62,996 nucleotides of DNA from contig JAOPYC010000001.1 in assembly GCA_025964795.1 (NCBI GenBank), forward strand, positions 1-62,996, written 5' to 3'. The DNA is from Marmoricola sp. Lineage in GTDB: Bacteria; Actinomycetota; Actinomycetes; Propionibacteriales; Nocardioidaceae. A model generated the notes under the pieces. That model saw only the letters and a program-made list of their open reading frames with translations. It was not told where the DNA came from and ran no database searches. Of the stretch, positions 50,474 to 59,228 are shown in pieces (positions within the stretch are counted from its first letter, which is position 1; every line of letters begins with the position of its first letter). The position numbers were made by a program, and so were the translations under genes.

Positions 50474-52362
50474 CGCCTCCCCGCCGCAGGAACCAGCCGG
50501 CCAGGAAGCCCGCGGGCCGGAACCGGGCCACGAACCGGGGCAAGAACCGGGGCAAGAACCGGGGCAGCCTGCGTGGGTCGACCCACGTGCGGCTGCGGGC
50601 CGCGCTGCTGGTGATCGTGATGCTGCTCTCGCTGTTCGGCGCACGACTGTTCCAGCTCCAGGGCGTCGACTCCAAGGCGTACGCCGCCAGGGCCGCCGAG
50701 TCCGGCCTGGTCTCACTCGACCTGCCCGCCAAGCGTGGCCGGATCCTGGACCGCAACGGTGTCCCGCTGGCCGAGTCGGTCGCCGGGACGATGATCGTCG
50801 CCGACCCCACGCGGACCACGCCGCACGCCGAGGCGATCGCCAAGATCCTCGCCGAGCGGCTGCACCTCGACTACTTCGACCTGCTCTCCAAGCTGACCAA
50901 GAAGAACGACGCGGTCCGGTTCGTCTACGTCGCGCGCCGGATCCCCTCGACCCTGGCCTCCAGCGTGATGGACGAGCTGAAGAAGCACGAGTACGCCGGG
51001 GTGGACACCCGGGCCGACCCGCTGCGGACCTACCCCGCCGGTGACGTCGCGGCGAACCTGATCGGGCTCGTCGGTGACGGCGGGGTCGCGCTGGCCGGGC
51101 TGGAGAAGAACTTCGACAAGCAGCTCGCCGGCAAGGACGGCAAGGAGACCTACGAGGTCGGCGGCGGCAACCGGATCCCGCTGGGCGACAACAGCGAGGT
51201 CAAGCCCGTCGACGGCAAGGACCTCCACCTGACCATCGACCGCGACGTGCAGTGGTACAGCCAGCGGGTGCTCCAGCAGGCCGTGCAGACCGCCAAGGCG
51301 GAGTCCGGTGCGGCCGTCGTCCTCGACTCACGCACCGGCGAGGTGCTCGCCCTGGCCGACTACCCGACGTACGACCCCAACAAGCCGGCGAAGGTCAAGG
51401 ACGGCCTGCTGACCAGCAAGGGGATGGGCGACGTCTACGAGCCCGGGTCCGTGGAGAAGGTGCTCACCGCCTCGTCGCTGATCGACGCCGGCAAGGTCAC
51501 CCCGACCACCAAGATCCGGGTGCCCGGTGACCTGCCGGTGCTCGACCGGCACATCGGTGACTGGTTCGAGCACGGCCTGATCCGGCTGACCATGGCCGGC
51601 GTGATCGCGCGCAGCTCCAACATCGGCACCGCGCTCGCCGCCACCCAGTTCACACCGCCGCAGCTGCACGACTACCTCGCGAAGTTCGGTCTCGGCCAGC
51701 GCACCGACGTCGGGGTGCGCGACGAGACCCGCGGCCTGCTGCCGGCGAGCTCCGACTGGTCCACGCTGACCCGCGCCCAGGTCGCGTTCGGGCAGGGACT
51801 CTCGGTCAACGTGCTGCAGATGGCCACGGCCGTGAACACGCTCGCCAACGGCGGCGAGCGGGTGACGCCGAGCCTGATCGAGGGGCAGGCCACCACCGAC
51901 CAGGGCCAGGCGGTCGGCACGGCCACCACCACCCGCAAGCGCGTGGTGAGCGCCTCCGCGGCCAGCCAGACCGCGCAGATGATGGAGCTGGTGACCACCC
52001 CGGACGTCGGGACCGCGCCGGGCGCCGGCATCGAGGGCTACCGGGTCGCCGGCAAGACCGGCACCGCGCAGGAGGTCGGGGGCAAGTGCAACTGCTACGC
52101 CGACGGCGGCACGGCCGTCTCCTTCGTGGGCTTCGCACCCGCCGACAAGCCGCGCTTCACCGTCTACGTCGTGGTCAAGCACCCCTCGGCCGGCGCCAGC
52201 GGTGGCGGCACGGCCGGACCGGTCTTCCGCAAGATCTTGAGCTACGTCCTCCAGAAGTACGCCGTCGCGCCGACCGGGACCCCGCCGTCCACGCTGCCCA
52301 CGATGTGGGGCAAGGACGCGGTGCGGGCCGCACGCGAGGCCGCCAAAAAGGGCACTGAGTAG
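50470..52362 (+). CDS. ftsI: septal peptidoglycan transpeptidase (PBP2/FtsI, PbpB)
   Basis: 630 aa. A long, very basic cytoplasmic N terminus (repeats of NRGKNRGK) precedes one membrane helix (LRAALLVIVMLLSLFGARLFQL). The non-catalytic PBP dimer domain follows. Transpeptidase motifs are S327-VEK (EPGSVEK), S382-S-N and K529-T-G. The TTG start at 50470 overlaps the ftsL stop as TTGA, so it depends on coupled translation. It crosslinks septal wall with FtsW. Confidence 0.94.
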   Translation: MTPPRRRNQPARKPAGRNRATNRGKNRGKNRGSLRGSTHVRLRAALLVIVMLLSLFGARLFQLQGVDSKAYAARAAESGLVSLDLPAKRGRILDRNGVPLAESVAGTMIVADPTRTTPHAEAIAKILAERLHLDYFDLLSKLTKKNDAVRFVYVARRIPSTLASSVMDELKKHEYAGVDTRADPLRTYPAGDVAANLIGLVGDGGVALAGLEKNFDKQLAGKDGKETYEVGGGNRIPLGDNSEVKPVDGKDLHLTIDRDVQWYSQRVLQQAVQTAKAESGAAVVLDSRTGEVLALADYPTYDPNKPAKVKDGLLTSKGMGDVYEPGSVEKVLTASSLIDAGKVTPTTKIRVPGDLPVLDRHIGDWFEHGLIRLTMAGVIARSSNIGTALAATQFTPPQLHDYLAKFGLGQRTDVGVRDETRGLLPASSDWSTLTRAQVAFGQGLSVNVLQMATAVNTLANGGERVTPSLIEGQATTDQGQAVGTATTTRKRVVSASAASQTAQMMELVTTPDVGTAPGAGIEGYRVAGKTGTAQEVGGKCNCYADGGTAVSFVGFAPADKPRFTVYVVVKHPSAGASGGGTAGPVFRKILSYVLQKYAVAPTGTPPSTLPTMWGKDAVRAAREAAKKGTE

Positions 52363-52365
52363 CCT
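52360..52365 (+). promoter_or_regulatory. possible internal leaderless promoter for murE
   Basis: TAGCCT includes the ftsI stop codon and lies 6 bases before GTG 52372. murE is not overlapped by ftsI and has no clear ribosome site, unlike the other dcw genes. Confidence 0.35.
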
Positions 52366-52371
52366 CGGGTG

Positions 52372-53925
52372 GTGCCCGAGCAGAACGACGAGCGACCGCG
52401 AGTCGTGACTCCCGCTGGTCTCACCCGACCGACCTCGCCGCTGCGGACGCCGCTCGCCCAGGTGGGTGCGTGGATCGGCGCGGAGCTCCGGGGCGAGCGC
52501 GAGGTCACGGTCACCGGCCTCTCCCTGAGCACCCAGCGCGTCTCGCCCGGCGACCTCTACGCGGCCCTGCCCGGCAGCCGCGTCCACGGTGCGTCGTACG
52601 CCGCCGAGGCGGTCGCCGCCGGGGCGGTCGCGGTGCTCACCGACGAGGAGGGCGCGCGGATCCTCGGCGAGACCGAGGTCCCGCTCGTCGTGCTGGAGAA
52701 TCCGCGCTCGGTGCTCGGCGGCCTGGCGGCGCACCTCTACGGCGATCCGGCCCGTGAGCTCACGCTGATGGCCGTCACCGGCACCCAGGGCAAGACCACC
52801 ACCACCCGCCTGCTCGAGGGCGGGCTCACCGCGGCCGGGGTGGACGCCGCCGTGATCGGCACGGTCGGCACCCGGATCGGCGGGCGCGACGTGAAGACGT
52901 CGCTGACCACCCCCGAGGCGCCCGACCTGCACGCGCTGTTCGCGGTGATGGTCGAGCAGGGCGTGACCGCGTGTGCGATGGAGGTGTCCAGCCACGCGCT
53001 GGTGATGGGTCGGGTGGCCGGGGTCGTCTTCGACGCCGCGGCCTTCCTCAACCTCGGCCGCGACCACCTCGACTTCCACACCGACGTGGAGGACTACTTC
53101 GCGGCCAAGGCCTCCCTGTTCACCCCCGAGCGCACCCGCCGTGGGCTGACCAACGTGGACGACCCGTTCGGCCGGCGGCTGCTCGACGAGGCCGGCGTGC
53201 CGATGTCGACGTTCTCACCGTCCGGGGCTGCTGCCGACTGGCGGGCGGAGGACGTCGCGCTGGGCCGCGGAGGCTCCGACTTCACCGTGGTCACACCGGA
53301 GGGGCACCGGATCCCGGCGCACGTGCCGCTGACCGGGGACTTCAACGTCGCCAACGCGCTGTGTGCGATCGCGCTGGCCGGTGAGTCCGGGCTGGACCCC
53401 CGACAGGTCGCCGACGGGATCGCCCGCAGCGGCGGGGTGCCCGGCCGGCTGGAGCAGGTCGAGGCGGGCCAGGACTTCCTGGCGATCGTCGACTACGCCC
53501 ACAAGCCGGACGCGGTCGAGGCCGCGCTGGCGGCGCTGCGCCCGCTGACCGAGGGTCGGCTGCTGCTGGTGATCGGGGCCGGCGGGGACCGCGACACGGG
53601 CAAGCGACCGCTGATGGGCGAGATCGGGGCCCGGCTGGCGGACGTGCTCGTCGTGACCGACGACAACCCGCGCACCGAGGACCCGGCCGCGATCCGGAGC
53701 GCGGTGCTGGCCGGGGTCGCGGCCGACGCCCCCGCCGAGGTCCTCGAGCTCGGCGACCGGCGTACGGCGATCCGCCGGGTCGTGGCGATGGCCGGGACCG
53801 GCGACACCGTGGTGATCGCGGGAAAGGGCCACGAGACCGGCCAGGAGATCGCGGGCGTGGTCCACCCCTTCGACGACCGGGACGAGCTGCGCGCCGCCCT
53901 GGCCGAGCGGGGAGGTGCTGGATGA
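52372..53925 (+). CDS. murE: UDP-N-acetylmuramoyl-tripeptide synthetase MurE
   Basis: 517 aa from GTG 52372 (GTG 52369 also possible). It adds diaminopimelate to UDP-MurNAc-Ala-Glu. The P-loop is GTQGKTTTT, the carbamylated-lysine region follows, and the DAP-specificity motif DNPR is present (VTDDNPRTEDP). DNPR usually marks meso-DAP binding; Nocardioides-like bacteria use LL-DAP, so the substrate isomer is open. Overlaps murF by ATGA. Confidence 0.93.
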   Translation: MPEQNDERPRVVTPAGLTRPTSPLRTPLAQVGAWIGAELRGEREVTVTGLSLSTQRVSPGDLYAALPGSRVHGASYAAEAVAAGAVAVLTDEEGARILGETEVPLVVLENPRSVLGGLAAHLYGDPARELTLMAVTGTQGKTTTTRLLEGGLTAAGVDAAVIGTVGTRIGGRDVKTSLTTPEAPDLHALFAVMVEQGVTACAMEVSSHALVMGRVAGVVFDAAAFLNLGRDHLDFHTDVEDYFAAKASLFTPERTRRGLTNVDDPFGRRLLDEAGVPMSTFSPSGAAADWRAEDVALGRGGSDFTVVTPEGHRIPAHVPLTGDFNVANALCAIALAGESGLDPRQVADGIARSGGVPGRLEQVEAGQDFLAIVDYAHKPDAVEAALAALRPLTEGRLLLVIGAGGDRDTGKRPLMGEIGARLADVLVVTDDNPRTEDPAAIRSAVLAGVAADAPAEVLELGDRRTAIRRVVAMAGTGDTVVIAGKGHETGQEIAGVVHPFDDRDELRAALAERGGAG

Positions 53926-55328
53926 TCCCGCTGACCCTCGAGGAGGTCGCCGCGATCGTCGGTGGGTCCGTCGTGGACGCAGCAGCGGGCCTGGAGGTCA
54001 CCGGACCGGCGTTCCTGGACAGCCGCAACCCCGAGCCCGGCGGCCTGTTCGTCGCGTTCGAGGGCGAGCGGGTCGACGGGCACGACTACGCCGCTGGTGC
54101 CGTTGCGGGGGGCGCCGCCGCCGTCCTCGGACGGAGGGCGACCGGGGTGCCGTCCGTGCTGGTCGAGGACACGCAGGCCGCCTTGCAGGAGCTGGCGCGC
54201 GTTTTCCTGGAGCGCCGCCGGGCCCTGCCGGCCCCGCTGACCGTGGTCGCGGTGACCGGGTCGCAGGGGAAGACGACCACGAAGGACATGCTGGCCCGCG
54301 TCCTCGCCGACGGGGCGCCGACGGTGGCCACCGCCGGCTCGTTCAACAACGAGCTCGGGCTGCCGTTGACGGTGCTGCGCGCGACGGCCGCTACCCGCTA
54401 CCTGGTCCTGGAGATGGGGGCCCGCGGGGTGGGCCACCTCGCGGAGCTGTGCGCGATCGCCCCGCCCGACGTGTCCCTGGTGCTCAACGTCGGCAAGGCC
54501 CACATCGGCGAGTTCGGGTCGCAGGCCGCCATCGCCCAGGCCAAGGGCGAGCTGGTCGAGGCGCTGTCGCCGGAGGGCTACGCGGTGCTCAACCGCGACG
54601 ACGACCTCGTCGCGGCGATGGCCGGTCGCACCAGCGGCCACGTCCGCACCTTCGGGCGGTCGCAGGACGTGGATGTCCACCTGGGGGACCTCCGCCTCGA
54701 CGACTTCGGCCGGCCGGCCTTCGACCTCGTCCACGACGGCCGCACCGAGCACGTGGCGCTGCGGCTGCTGGGGGAGCACCAGGCGATGAACGCCGCGGCC
54801 GTCACCGCGACCGCGCTCACGGCGGGACGGCCCTTCGACGAGATCGCGACCAGCCTCCGCTCCATCGAGCACCTCTCCCGGTGGCGGATGCAGCTGCTGG
54901 AGCGGCCCGACGGCCTGGTCGTGGTGAACGACGCCTACAACGCCAACCCCGACTCCATGCGGGCCGCCCTGGAGACGCTGGCGAGCCTGGGCTCCGGTCG
55001 TCGTACGGTCGCGGTGCTCGGCCAGATGCGCGAGCTCGGCGCGGACTCCGAGGAGGAGCACCGGCAGGTCGGGCGGCACGCGGAGCGGCTGGGGATCGAC
55101 GTCGTCCTGGTCGTGGGGGAGGGCGCCGACGGGATCTACGACGCGCTCGTGGAGGCGCGCGGCGAGGGTGAGGAGACGCGCCGGGTCGACACCACGGCGC
55201 GGGCCGGCGAGTGGTTGCGCGAGAATGTGGCCGGCCCCGACGTCGTACTCATCAAGGCGTCGCGGGGCGAGCGGCTCGAGCGGGTCGCCGACATGCTCAT
55301 CGAGGCGGGAGAGGAGCCGGCGAGTTGA
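53922..55328 (+). CDS. murF: UDP-N-acetylmuramoyl-tripeptide--D-alanyl-D-alanine ligase MurF
   Basis: 468 aa Mur ligase. P-loop GSQGKTTTKDMLARVL, then SFNNELGLPLTVL (the MurF hallmark), NVGKAHIGEFGSQ and NDAYNANPDSMRAALETL. It adds D-Ala-D-Ala to complete UDP-MurNAc-pentapeptide. GGAGG six bases before the ATG, within the end of murE; its stop forms the TTGA overlap with mraY. Confidence 0.95.
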   Translation: MIPLTLEEVAAIVGGSVVDAAAGLEVTGPAFLDSRNPEPGGLFVAFEGERVDGHDYAAGAVAGGAAAVLGRRATGVPSVLVEDTQAALQELARVFLERRRALPAPLTVVAVTGSQGKTTTKDMLARVLADGAPTVATAGSFNNELGLPLTVLRATAATRYLVLEMGARGVGHLAELCAIAPPDVSLVLNVGKAHIGEFGSQAAIAQAKGELVEALSPEGYAVLNRDDDLVAAMAGRTSGHVRTFGRSQDVDVHLGDLRLDDFGRPAFDLVHDGRTEHVALRLLGEHQAMNAAAVTATALTAGRPFDEIATSLRSIEHLSRWRMQLLERPDGLVVVNDAYNANPDSMRAALETLASLGSGRRTVAVLGQMRELGADSEEEHRQVGRHAERLGIDVVLVVGEGADGIYDALVEARGEGEETRRVDTTARAGEWLRENVAGPDVVLIKASRGERLERVADMLIEAGEEPAS

Positions 55329-56395
55329 GAGCGATCCTCCTGGCCGGTGGCCTGTCCCTGGTCTTCACGCTGGTCGGGACCCGGTATGCCATCCGGGTGC
55401 TCGCGGAGCGCGGCTACGGCCAGCTGATCCGCGACGACGGCCCGACCACGCACCACACCAAGCGCGGCACGCCCACCATGGGCGGCCTGGTGATCGTGCT
55501 GGCCTCGGTGCTGGCCTACTTCATCGCGACCTTCGTCACCGGCAACACCCCCAGCGCGTCGGCGCTGCTGCTGATCTTCCTGTTCGTCGGGCTCGGCACG
55601 GTGGGCTTCCTCGACGACTACATCAAGATCTCCCGCCAGCGCAGCCTCGGCCTGCGCAGCCGGGCCAAGTTCATCGGCCAGACCTTCGTCGCGCTGGTCT
55701 TCGGCGCGCTGGCCATCTCGCCGTGGCTCGAGGACGGCCGCTTCCGCACCCCGGCCGGGCACGCCATCTCGTTCATCCGCGAGCCGCGCGACCTGACCCT
55801 GCCGGCCATCGTGGTGGTGCTGTTCATCTGGCTGATGATCGCCGGAGCCAGCAACGCGGTGAACCTCACCGACGGCCTCGACGGCCTCGCCGCCGGCGCT
55901 TCGGTGATGACCTTCGGCGCCTACACGATCGTGAACATCTGGCAGAACAACCAGTGGTGCGGGCGGGCCGCCGGTCCCAAGTGCTACGACGTGCGCGACC
56001 CGCTCGACCTCGCGGTGGTGGCGGCCGCGATCACCGGTGCCTGCTTCGGGTTCCTGTGGTGGAACGCCTCACCGGCGAAGATCTTCATGGGCGACACCGG
56101 CTCGCTGGCCCTCGGTGGCGCCCTCGCCGGGTTCGCCGTGCTCACCCGCACCGAGATCCTGCTCGCCCTGCTCGGCGGCCTGTTCGTGATCCAGACGCTG
56201 TCGGTGATCCTCCAGGTCGGGTTCTTCAAGGCCACCAAGGGCAAGCGGCTCTTCCGGATGGCCCCGTTGCACCACCACTTCGAGATGCTCGGGTGGGAGG
56301 AGATCACCGTCGTCATCCGGTTCTGGCTGATCGCGGGCATCTTCGTCGCCGCCGGGCTCGGGGTGTTCTACGCCGAGTGGGTCGCCGGCGTATGA
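55325..56395 (+). CDS. mraY: phospho-N-acetylmuramoyl-pentapeptide-transferase MraY
   Basis: 356 aa, ten membrane helices, making lipid I on undecaprenyl phosphate. Motifs are HHTKRGTPTMGGL, FLDDYIKISRQRSLGL, NAVNLTDGLDGLA (second Asp-rich motif), KIFMGDTGSLALGG and MAPLHHHFEMLGW. The first good start is TTG 55325, overlapping the murF stop as TTGA; it gives the expected N terminus (RAILLAGGLSLVFTL). Its stop overlaps a 19-codon ORF that links to murD. Confidence 0.95.
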   Translation: MRAILLAGGLSLVFTLVGTRYAIRVLAERGYGQLIRDDGPTTHHTKRGTPTMGGLVIVLASVLAYFIATFVTGNTPSASALLLIFLFVGLGTVGFLDDYIKISRQRSLGLRSRAKFIGQTFVALVFGALAISPWLEDGRFRTPAGHAISFIREPRDLTLPAIVVVLFIWLMIAGASNAVNLTDGLDGLAAGASVMTFGAYTIVNIWQNNQWCGRAAGPKCYDVRDPLDLAVVAAAITGACFGFLWWNASPAKIFMGDTGSLALGGALAGFAVLTRTEILLALLGGLFVIQTLSVILQVGFFKATKGKRLFRMAPLHHHFEMLGWEEITVVIRFWLIAGIFVAAGLGVFYAEWVAGV

Positions 56396-56448
56396 CCACC
56401 CCACCACGCTGCTCGCATCGCTCCCACCGCGGCGGGGACCCCGGATGA
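56392..56448 (+). CDS. 18-residue mini-ORF coupling mraY to murD
   Basis: ATG 56392 overlaps the mraY stop (ATGA) and its own TGA 56446-56448 overlaps the murD ATG 56445 (ATGA). The peptide is Pro/Arg/His-rich (TTPPRCSHRSHRGGDPG), unlike a folded protein. It would carry ribosomes across the 49-bp gap to murD. Alternatively the overlaps are chance. Confidence 0.35.
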   Translation: MTTPPRCSHRSHRGGDPG

Positions 56449-57908
56449 GCGGGGAGATCGACCTGCTCGGTCGGGACAGCGACTGGAGCGGCGTACGCGT
56501 CGTGGTGGCGGGCTTCGGGGTCTCCGGCTACGCCGCCGCCGACAACCTGACCTTCCTCGGCGCGCAGGTGACCGCCCTCGACGACTCCGAGGCGGGGGAT
56601 CGGGTCGAGCGGGCCGACCTGCTGCGCAGCCTGGGCGCCACGATCACCCTGGGCTCCGGCGCCACGGCCACGCTGCCCGACGACGTGGACCTCGTCGTCA
56701 CCTCACCCGGCTGGTCCCCGTCCGCGCCGCTGCTGGCCCAGGCGGCCGAGCGCGGCGTCCCGATCTGGGGCGAGGTCGAGCTCGCCTGGCGGCTGCGCGA
56801 CCCCGCTCGTCCCGCGCCGTGGTTGGCCGTCACCGGCACCAACGGCAAGACCACGACCGTGCAGATGCTCGAGGCCATGCTGCGCGCCGACGGCCTGCGC
56901 ACGGTCGCCTGCGGCAACGTCGGCCTGCCGATCGTCGAGGCCGTGATGGACCCCGAGCCCTACGACGTCCTGGCCGTCGAGCTGTCCAGCTTCCAGCTGC
57001 ACTGGACGTCCTCGATGCGGGCGGAGTCCGCAGCGGTGCTCAACGTCGCCGAGGACCACCTCGACTGGTACCCCGGCGGCATGGACGCGTACGCCGCGGA
57101 CAAGGGCCGGATCTACGAGGGGGTCGAGCGCGCCTGCGTCTACAACGTCGCCGACCCGGTCACCGAGCAGCTGGTGATGGACGCCGAGGTGCAGGAGGGG
57201 GCCCGGGCCATCGGGTTCACGCTCGGCACTCCCACCGTCGGGATGGTCGGCCTGGTCGACGACGTGCTCGCCGACCGGGCGTTCATCGAGGACCGGCAGA
57301 ACTCCGCGGCCGAGCTGTGCACGCTGGGCGACCTGGCCACCAGCGCGCCGCACTACGTGATGAACGCGCTGGCCGCGGCCGCTCTCGCCCGCTCCCACGG
57401 GGTCCCCGCCGCGGCGGTGCGCCAGGGGCTGCGTGAGTTCACGCCGGACGGCCACCGGATCGCCGAGGTGGCGGTGGTGGACGGGGTCACCTGGATCGAC
57501 GACTCCAAGGCAACCAACCCGCACGCCGCCCTGGCCTCGCTGCAGGCCTACGACCCGGTGGTGTGGGTCGCCGGTGGGCTGGCCAAGGGAGCGAGCTTCG
57601 ACGACCTGGTGACACGGGTGCGTGACCGGCTGCGGGGCGTCGTCCTCCTGGGACGCGACGCCGGTGTGATCCGGGACGCGCTTTCGCGACACGCGCCCGA
57701 TGTGCCCGTGATCGAAGTGGCCTCCGGAGAGACTGACGGGGAAGGACCCATGGACCGCGTCGTCGAAGGGGCGGCAACGTTGGCACACCCCGGAGACACG
57801 GTGCTCCTGGCCCCGGGATGCGCCTCCATGGACATGTTCGCCAACTACGGCGCACGCGGCGACGCCTTCGCCGCCGCGGTGCACCGCAGGGGACGGGCAG
57901 GCAGCTGA
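56445..57908 (+). CDS. murD: UDP-N-acetylmuramoylalanine--D-glutamate ligase MurD
   Basis: 487 aa Mur ligase adding D-Glu to UDP-MurNAc-L-Ala. Rossmann-like start VVVAGFGVSGYAAADNL, P-loop VTGTNGKTTTVQMLEAML, ELSSFQLHWTSSM, NVAEDHLDWYPGG, VTWIDDSKATNPHA and LLAPGCASMDMFANYGARGDAFA (MurD-specific end). 39 bp before ftsW. Confidence 0.95.
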   Translation: MSGEIDLLGRDSDWSGVRVVVAGFGVSGYAAADNLTFLGAQVTALDDSEAGDRVERADLLRSLGATITLGSGATATLPDDVDLVVTSPGWSPSAPLLAQAAERGVPIWGEVELAWRLRDPARPAPWLAVTGTNGKTTTVQMLEAMLRADGLRTVACGNVGLPIVEAVMDPEPYDVLAVELSSFQLHWTSSMRAESAAVLNVAEDHLDWYPGGMDAYAADKGRIYEGVERACVYNVADPVTEQLVMDAEVQEGARAIGFTLGTPTVGMVGLVDDVLADRAFIEDRQNSAAELCTLGDLATSAPHYVMNALAAAALARSHGVPAAAVRQGLREFTPDGHRIAEVAVVDGVTWIDDSKATNPHAALASLQAYDPVVWVAGGLAKGASFDDLVTRVRDRLRGVVLLGRDAGVIRDALSRHAPDVPVIEVASGETDGEGPMDRVVEGAATLAHPGDTVLLAPGCASMDMFANYGARGDAFAAAVHRRGRAGS

Positions 57909-57947
57909 GAACGGGCCACCGGACGGTGGCGGCGACGAGGAGGACCT

Positions 57948-59228
57948 GTGAGCGTCACCAGTGAGACGCACCAGCAGGCCGGCGCCGGATGGGTCGCCCA
58001 GAAGGTCACCAGCGTGCGTCGTGCGGCCGAGCGGCCGCTGACCTCCTACTACCTGCTGCTCGGTGGGTCCACGCTGCTGCTGGCGATCGGCCTGATGATG
58101 GTGCTCAGCGCCTCCAGCGTCTACTCCTACCGGGTCCACGACAGCAGCTACTACATCTTCCTCAAGCAGCTCACCTGGGTGGTGATCGGCCTGCCGGTCG
58201 CCTGGGTGGCCAGCCGGATGAACCGGCGTTTCCTGCGGCTGCTCGCCTGGCCCTCGGTCCTGGTCGCGGTCGCTCTGCTGCTGCTGACCCAGACGGGCCT
58301 CGGCTTCGCCGTCAACGGCAACCGCAACTGGCTGGCCCTCGGGCCCTTCCAGGTGCAGCCATCCGAGATCGCCAAGCTCTCGATCATCCTGTGGTCGGCC
58401 GACGTCTATGCCAAGAAGGAGAAGCTCCTCGGCAACCCCTTGCACGCGCTGCTCCCGGTGGCGCCGGTGGTCAGCCTGATCGCGCTGCTCGTGGTCATCC
58501 AGCACGACCTCGGCACGGCCCTGGTGCTGTTCGCGCTGCTGCTCGGGATGCTGTGGGTCGTGGGTGTCCCGGCGCGGCTGTTCGGCATCGCCATCTCGCT
58601 GGTCGGCGTGGTGGCCTTCTACCTCGCCGCCTCCAACCCCGAGCGCCGCAACCGGCTGTTCACCTTCAGCGACCCGTTCAAGGACTTCCAGGGCGCCGGC
58701 TGGCAGGCCGGCCACGGGCTGCTCGGCATGTCCAGCGGTGGCATCTTCGGCAAGGGCCTCTCCGCCAGCCAGCAGAAGTGGGGCAACCTCCCGGAGGCGC
58801 ACACCGACTTCATCTTCGCGGTGCTCGGTGAGGAGCTCGGCCTGGTCGGCACGCTGCTCGTGCTGGCCCTGTTCGGCGCCATCGCCTACGCCGCCATCCG
58901 GCTGGCCATCAACACCACCGACCCGTTCGTGCGCTACGTGACGGCCGGCGTGACGATCTGGCTGATGGCGCAGATGCTGATCAACATCGGGATGGTGCTG
59001 GCGCTGCTACCCGTGATCGGCATCCCGCTGCCGCTCGTCTCCTACGGTGGCTCGGCGCTGGTGCCCTCGCTGGTGGCCCTCGGTCTCCTCGTCGGTTTCG
59101 CGCGCGCCGAGCCCGAGGCGGCCGCGGCGCTGCAGGCCCGGCGCGGCGAGCGGCGGGGCAAGAACGCCGGCCGCGGGGCCTTCCCCGGCGCGATCTCCGC
59201 GGGGAGCGCCCGCTCGAGGCGCTCTTGA
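57948..59228 (+). CDS. ftsW: lipid II glycosyltransferase FtsW (SEDS family)
   Basis: 426 aa, ten membrane helices. SEDS motifs are MVLSASSVYSY, GNRNWLALGPFQVQPSEIAKL, IQHDLGTALVLF, GKGLSASQQKWGNLPEAHTDFIFAVLGEELG and the C-terminal GIPLPLVSYGGSALVPSL. It polymerises septal glycan together with the FtsI transpeptidase. GTG 57948 has GAGGAGG just upstream. The basic tail overlaps murG by one base (TGATG). Confidence 0.95.
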   Translation: MSVTSETHQQAGAGWVAQKVTSVRRAAERPLTSYYLLLGGSTLLLAIGLMMVLSASSVYSYRVHDSSYYIFLKQLTWVVIGLPVAWVASRMNRRFLRLLAWPSVLVAVALLLLTQTGLGFAVNGNRNWLALGPFQVQPSEIAKLSIILWSADVYAKKEKLLGNPLHALLPVAPVVSLIALLVVIQHDLGTALVLFALLLGMLWVVGVPARLFGIAISLVGVVAFYLAASNPERRNRLFTFSDPFKDFQGAGWQAGHGLLGMSSGGIFGKGLSASQQKWGNLPEAHTDFIFAVLGEELGLVGTLLVLALFGAIAYAAIRLAINTTDPFVRYVTAGVTIWLMAQMLINIGMVLALLPVIGIPLPLVSYGGSALVPSLVALGLLVGFARAEPEAAAALQARRGERRGKNAGRGAFPGAISAGSARSRRS

